This document shows, piece after piece, positions 6,602 through 10,331 of a stretch of 10,331 nucleotides of DNA (positions within the stretch are counted from its first letter, which is position 1; each line of letters begins with the position of its first letter). The DNA comes from Fibrobacteraceae bacterium (GTDB taxonomy: Bacteria; Fibrobacterota; Fibrobacteria; Fibrobacterales; Fibrobacteraceae). The notes beneath the pieces are model-generated. The model searched no databases, had not been told where the DNA came from, and was given only the letters and a program-made list of their open reading frames with translations. A program made the position numbers and the translations under genes. Location of the stretch: assembly GCA_023231365.1 (NCBI GenBank), contig JALNVO010000085.1:1-10331 (forward strand), in the 5' to 3' direction.

Positions 6602-6683
6602 TACAATCTGAAAGCAATTCACAATAAGGATTATTCCGTTGTGAAAACATTTAGAGCGGCCCGCAAGGGTCGCTCTCTTTTTA
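6602..6683 (+). ncRNA. tracrRNA of a type II-C CRISPR-Cas system
   Basis: An RNA of about 80 nt. The anti-repeat spans about 6602-6625 (TACAATCTGAAAGCAATTCA, then CAAT). Its complement begins ATTGTGAATTGCTTTC, resembling the GTTGTGATTTGCTTTC start of Bacteroidetes II-C repeats, so it should pair with the start of the crRNA repeat. A nexus-like hairpin follows, GGA-TTAT-TCC (6628-6637), then the single-stranded GTTGTGAAAACATT segment typical of these RNAs, then a terminator hairpin (6653-6676) and T5. In the cell it would pair with pre-crRNA, be processed by RNase III and load Cas9. It is divergent from the broken cas9. No array is present in the window. I assigned it from the anti-repeat pattern and layout; a covariance search was not possible. 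Confidence 0.82.
6653..6682 (+). terminator. Rho-independent terminator of the tracrRNA
   Basis: A 10-bp stem (6653-6662 with 6667-6676, one G-U pair) closed by a GCAA tetraloop and followed by CTTTTT. It is the strongest intrinsic terminator in the window and defines the 3' end of the tracrRNA. Confidence 0.88.
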
Positions 6684-6790
6684 TTTGCCCATAAGCTCAT
6701 CGCACTCAATCCTACGAACATCTATCCCACATCTTTGCAATCAGCATCAATTGTCAAAAGCTGTCGCTTCACACAGGCTATATTTAGTAC

Positions 6791-8116
6791 ATGCAAACAA
6801 TTATCTTTTTTATTCTCGCCTGCACCATAGCAGGGCTCATCATATTTATCGTCCTTAACAAAAAGAATTCCGCTACTGAAGCAACATCTCTTGCAGCATT
6901 GCAAAAGGAATGCGAAGCGCAAAAAATTGCTGCCGTACGCGCTGAAGAACGCAGCGCAAACTTGGAAGGTACGCTCCATGACGTCCGAGCCGAATTAGAG
7001 CAAAAGTCCCGCAGACTCATAGAACTCACGGAAGCGCTCGCGCAGTCAAAAGAACGCGAGGCCACGTCGCTCAAGACGCTCGCCGACCGGGAAAAAATGC
7101 TAACCGAAATTTCTATCAAGTCCAAACTCGAGTTCGAGAACTTGGCAAATAAAATTTTCAGCGAAAAGTCCAAGGAATTTACAACGACAGGGGAAACGAC
7201 TCTCAAGGGCGTCCTGAATCCGCTTTCGCAAAAAATTGCGGAGTTCAACAAGATGATGCAGGAAACAAACGAAAAGGCGGTCATCGGGCGTACAGAGCTC
7301 AAAACGCAGCTCGAGACGATGAAGAACTTGAACTTATCTCTTCAAACGGAAGCTAAAGACTTGACGTTAGCCATCAAAGGCGATACGCAAAAGCAAGGCC
7401 GCTGGGGCGAAGTGATTTTAGAAAAGATTCTGGAGAGCTCCGGGCTCGAAAAGGGTAGGGAGTTCAAAACACAGGACTCATTTACTTTAGATACAAACAA
7501 GAAGCTCCGCCCCGATGCAGTCGTGTACCTTCCCGGAGGGAAAACAATCATCATCGATTCCAAAGTTTCGCTCACTGCATACGAACGCTTTACGAGTGCG
7601 AAGTCCGAAGAAGACCGCGAAGTTGCCATAAAGGAACATATCGATTCGCTCAAAGCGCATATCAAGGAACTCTCGGACAAAGATTACGCGCACAGTCTCG
7701 GGCTGGAAACGCCGGAATATACGCTGATGTTCGTGCCCGTAGAGAGTTCCTTTAGCGTGGCCGTTCAACGCGAGCAGAAGCTATTTTTGGATGCTTGGGA
7801 AAAGCGGATCATCATCGTGAGCCCTTCTACGCTCATTGCAACGCTGATGACAGTTGCCTCCGTGTGGAAGCAGGAAAAGCAGCGGGAGAACGCCCAGAAC
7901 ATCGCGAAAAAAGGCGCGGATCTCTACGAAAAATTATGCGGGTTCGTAAGCGATATGGAAGACCTCGGCAAAAAGCTGAACGCTGCGGATACAACCTATC
8001 ACACGGCAATGAAAAAATTCAGCGAGGGCAGCGGAAATGCCATCCGCCAGGCAGAAATGCTCAAGGAACTGGGGATTAAAACGAGCAAGGATTTGCCAAA
8101 AATTTTAGGGGCCTAG
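6791..8116 (+). CDS. rmuC: DNA recombination protein RmuC
   Basis: 441 residues, the normal length for RmuC. The family limits DNA rearrangement (inversion at short inverted repeats in E. coli) and has a predicted restriction-endonuclease-like fold. An N-terminal membrane anchor (residues 3-22) is followed by a long coiled coil (about 33-110) and the conserved RmuC domain. Diagnostic segments are GDTQKQGRWGEVILEKILES (198-217), RPDAVVYLPGGKTIIIDSKV (240-259, with the PD...DSK pattern of the nuclease core) and the helical VASVWKQEKQRENAQNIAKK. ATG 6791 gives the membrane anchor that the family usually has. There is no Shine-Dalgarno before it; TATATT at 6779-6784 lies close enough that the message could be leaderless. 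It is probably a single gene, convergent with the efflux gene and unrelated to the CRISPR remnant. Confidence 0.95.
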   Translation: MQTIIFFILACTIAGLIIFIVLNKKNSATEATSLAALQKECEAQKIAAVRAEERSANLEGTLHDVRAELEQKSRRLIELTEALAQSKEREATSLKTLADREKMLTEISIKSKLEFENLANKIFSEKSKEFTTTGETTLKGVLNPLSQKIAEFNKMMQETNEKAVIGRTELKTQLETMKNLNLSLQTEAKDLTLAIKGDTQKQGRWGEVILEKILESSGLEKGREFKTQDSFTLDTNKKLRPDAVVYLPGGKTIIIDSKVSLTAYERFTSAKSEEDREVAIKEHIDSLKAHIKELSDKDYAHSLGLETPEYTLMFVPVESSFSVAVQREQKLFLDAWEKRIIIVSPSTLIATLMTVASVWKQEKQRENAQNIAKKGADLYEKLCGFVSDMEDLGKKLNAADTTYHTAMKKFSEGSGNAIRQAEMLKELGIKTSKDLPKILGA

Positions 8117-8185
8117 AAGAAGGGACCCATTTTCAATCAAACTCAGCCATACGAACAGAGCCATAGCCGTCCAACGATTTTTCGC

Positions 8186-10331
8186 CTAGTTCTTGAGAAT
8201 ATCTCCGGTGAGGAATTTCACCTGAACTTCAGCATTGCTCGCAGAGACTCGTGCAGCGAGCAATGCTTTGCGGGCGGAAAGCCACTGGTTCTGCGTCTCG
8301 CGGAACTCGAATGCGGTAATGCTCCCCGCTTTTAACCGCTCTTGTCCCAAAGTAAGCATTTCCTTGGCGAGGCTGTCATTGCCCTCGGCAACGTTCAAGG
8401 ATTCCAATGCACGCAGATGACGGGCGACGGCATTCGCTACGGACATTTCCACATTCAGGCGTATATTTTCTTCCCCCAACTGTGCGGTGCGTTCCGCAAT
8501 GGTCGCCTTTTCCCTACTGGCGTTGTCTGCAAGTCCATTGAACAAATTCCAAGTAAAAGCCGCGCCTACCTTGAAATATTGGCTGTTCGATTCTTGCGGG
8601 TTGGCTTCGTCAGCAGCAGAAGCCGTGGCATTCCACGATCCATGCAAAGTGAGTTCCGGATAAAGCGAAGAGTTTGCGCCGCTGCGCTGAATTTTCGCAT
8701 AATTTACGCTTGCCTGGGCGGAGGCGAGATCCGCATTATTTTCAAGCGCGCGCTTTTTCGCCTGTTCCAATCCCTCATCTGTTGCCCAATACGGGCTGCG
8801 GTCTACAGTGATGGAATCGGGCAACGCATTTTCATCCGCAACGACTCCACCGCCTAAGTACTCGTCTAATGCGCGGACACTTGCCGAAAGTTCCGTTTTT
8901 AAAGATAAATTCGAAGCGCTATCGCTCGCATAGTCCATCTGCGAAGAGAGATAATCGAGCCTCGTGGCGGCTCCTGCTTCATATTTATTCTTTGTAAGTT
9001 CGCGGCGCGCTTTGGAAACGTCCAAATTATCGTCCGAAAGGACAACACCGGATTTAGCATCCACAGCCGTATAATAGGAAGTGAGCACGTTTGCCGCCAA
9101 GTTTTCGCGAGTCGCACGAAAAGCCGCCTTAGAAGTTTCTACTTGGGCTTTGCTTTCTTTGTATGTATTCCAAGAACCGAATCCGTCAAACACAGTATAA
9201 TTTACAGCTATTTGGAAATTATCGCTATGAGCAAGATCGCCATCGATATCCGTCACGACGCCAGCCTGAGTTTCAGAGTGCTCGTCGCCGTATGTGTAAT
9301 AACGGGAAAGCGAAAGATCTACCGTAGGAAGCAGCCCTTTGCGGGAAGACTTTACGGATGTTTCCGCACTTTTCACATCCTGTTCCGAAATAAGCGCATT
9401 CTTATTTTTCTCTAAAGCCGTGCGCACAGCTTCTTCGGGGCTGATCACCGCATTCGCCGTTGAAGGGGCAAAGAAGAATACGGACACGAGCAAAAAAGGC
9501 AGAAGTTTAGAAGCAAGTTTTACCTTCGATTGTTCCTTTTGCGCTTCAATAATTCCTTTTGCCGGTTTACCAGCAAAGAAGGAATATGCCGCGGGAACTA
9601 CGAACAACGTCATGAACGTGGCAAAAGTAAGGCCCCCGACAATTGCCGTCCCCATTGCAACACGGCTGGGCGTACCTGTTAAAATAAGTGGAACTGCACC
9701 AAGTACAGTCGAAAGGCTTGTCATCAAAATTGGGCGGAAGCGGAGCTTGGCGGACTTTTTAGCGGCAGCGAGGCGCGAGCAACCCGTGCGGGCTGCAATC
9801 TGGTTAGCAAATTCCACAATGAGAATGCCATTTTTTGTCACGAGTCCGAGAAGCAAAATGAGCGCGATTTCACTGAATACATTGAGCGTTTGCCCAAAGA
9901 TGTAAAGAGAAGCGATAGCACCGGCAAGCGCGAGCGGGACTGTAAATAAAGTAACGAATGGCGAGCGGAAGCTTTCAAACTGGCCTGAGAGTACAAGGAA
10001 AATGAACGCGAGCGCAAGCAGGAACACAACATACAATCCCGAAGAACTTTCCGCATATTCCTTGGAACTTCCCGCCAAATCCGTTTGCACATTCAGGGAA
10101 TCGGGAATGACCTTTTTTGCAATGCGGCGCATTTCTTCAACGCCGTCGCCGACGGTTTTCCCAGGAGCAAGACCCGCAGAAATTGTCGCGGCACTAAAGC
10201 GGTTGTAACGCGGAAGCGAAGGCGATGCGGACTTTTCTTCGTATGTAATGAAATTGCTCACGGAGAGCATCTCGCCTGCAGCGTTCTTGACATTTATCGC
10301 AGAGAGTTTGGAAGGCATGTCGCGGTATTCA
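8186..10331 (-). CDS. RND (AcrB/HAE1-like) efflux pump fused to a TolC-like outer-membrane factor, N-terminus outside window
   Basis: One uninterrupted frame of 714 residues, entering at the right edge and ending at TAG 8186-8188. Numbering from the internal Met at 10318: residues 1-95 are the last periplasmic (PC2-like) part of an RND transporter (NVKNAAGEMLSVSNF, then RYNRFSAATISAG). Residues 96-248 hold the final membrane helices with LVLSGQFESFRSPFVTLFTV, LLGLVTKNGILIVEFAN and RFRPILMTSLSTVLGAVPL, all typical of AcrB. A 20-residue cytoplasmic linker follows. Residues 266-290 are a classic signal peptide (KVKLASK, hydrophobic core, APSTANA before V291). Residues 291-710 are a full TolC-type protein with two outer-membrane-efflux repeats (PEEAVRTALEKNKNALISEQ, then TRLDYLSSQMDY; LYPELTLHGSW, then LFNGL, then GSITAFEFRETQNQWLSARK). 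There is no Met between residue 237 and the signal peptide, so an independent TolC start is unlikely. The substrate is unknown; a separate membrane-fusion protein gene would be expected upstream (to the right). Confidence 0.92.
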   Translation of the reverse strand, partial: EYRDMPSKLSAINVKNAAGEMLSVSNFITYEEKSASPSLPRYNRFSAATISAGLAPGKTVGDGVEEMRRIAKKVIPDSLNVQTDLAGSSKEYAESSSGLYVVFLLALAFIFLVLSGQFESFRSPFVTLFTVPLALAGAIASLYIFGQTLNVFSEIALILLLGLVTKNGILIVEFANQIAARTGCSRLAAAKKSAKLRFRPILMTSLSTVLGAVPLILTGTPSRVAMGTAIVGGLTFATFMTLFVVPAAYSFFAGKPAKGIIEAQKEQSKVKLASKLLPFLLVSVFFFAPSTANAVISPEEAVRTALEKNKNALISEQDVKSAETSVKSSRKGLLPTVDLSLSRYYTYGDEHSETQAGVVTDIDGDLAHSDNFQIAVNYTVFDGFGSWNTYKESKAQVETSKAAFRATRENLAANVLTSYYTAVDAKSGVVLSDDNLDVSKARRELTKNKYEAGAATRLDYLSSQMDYASDSASNLSLKTELSASVRALDEYLGGGVVADENALPDSITVDRSPYWATDEGLEQAKKRALENNADLASAQASVNYAKIQRSGANSSLYPELTLHGSWNATASAADEANPQESNSQYFKVGAAFTWNLFNGLADNASREKATIAERTAQLGEENIRLNVEMSVANAVARHLRALESLNVAEGNDSLAKEMLTLGQERLKAGSITAFEFRETQNQWLSARKALLAARVSASNAEVQVKFLTGDILKN

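Overview
The window looks like a chromosomal segment of a Fibrobacter-type bacterium. Two things point there: a TIGR02147/DUF4423-type protein, a paralogous family best known from Fibrobacter succinogenes, coupled to a lipoprotein gene; and a secreted parallel beta-helix protein with Chlamydia Pmp-like GGAI...FxxN rungs, a repeat type that I recall as abundant in Fibrobacter. This assignment rests on recognising families by eye, not on a search.

Layout from left to right. (1) 1-1531, minus: the first 510 residues of a secreted protein with a signal peptide, a carbohydrate-binding-like beta-sandwich and the start of a beta-helix; it runs off the left edge. (2) 1565-2060: AT-rich intergenic DNA with a plausible promoter and a cluster of TTTGCA motifs. 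(3) 2061-4039, minus: a two-gene unit in which a TIGR02147-type putative regulator is followed, with an ATGA overlap, by a 378-residue lipoprotein. (4) About 4160-5469, plus: an IS3-family insertion sequence with orfA, orfB, an A9 frameshift site and imperfect terminal inverted repeats. (5) 5449-6354, minus: the first 295 codons of a type II-C-like Cas9, cut exactly at the right end of the IS. (6) About 6568-6683, plus: a complete-looking tracrRNA gene with promoter, anti-repeat, nexus hairpin and a strong terminator. (7) 6791-8116, plus: rmuC. (8) 8186-10331, minus: the C-terminal part of an RND (AcrB/HAE1-like) efflux pump fused in frame to an internal signal peptide and a whole TolC-like outer-membrane factor; it runs off the right edge.

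The central story is a wrecked type II CRISPR-Cas locus. The IS sits at the break point of cas9. The rest of cas9 (RuvC-II, HNH, RuvC-III, PAM-interacting region), cas1, cas2 and the repeat array are absent from the other side of the IS, and no target-site duplication is visible. This suggests an IS-associated deletion rather than a simple insertion. The tracrRNA gene survives and appears functional, so it is either a relic or serves a Cas9 elsewhere in the genome. The second unusual item is the one-polypeptide RND-TolC fusion.
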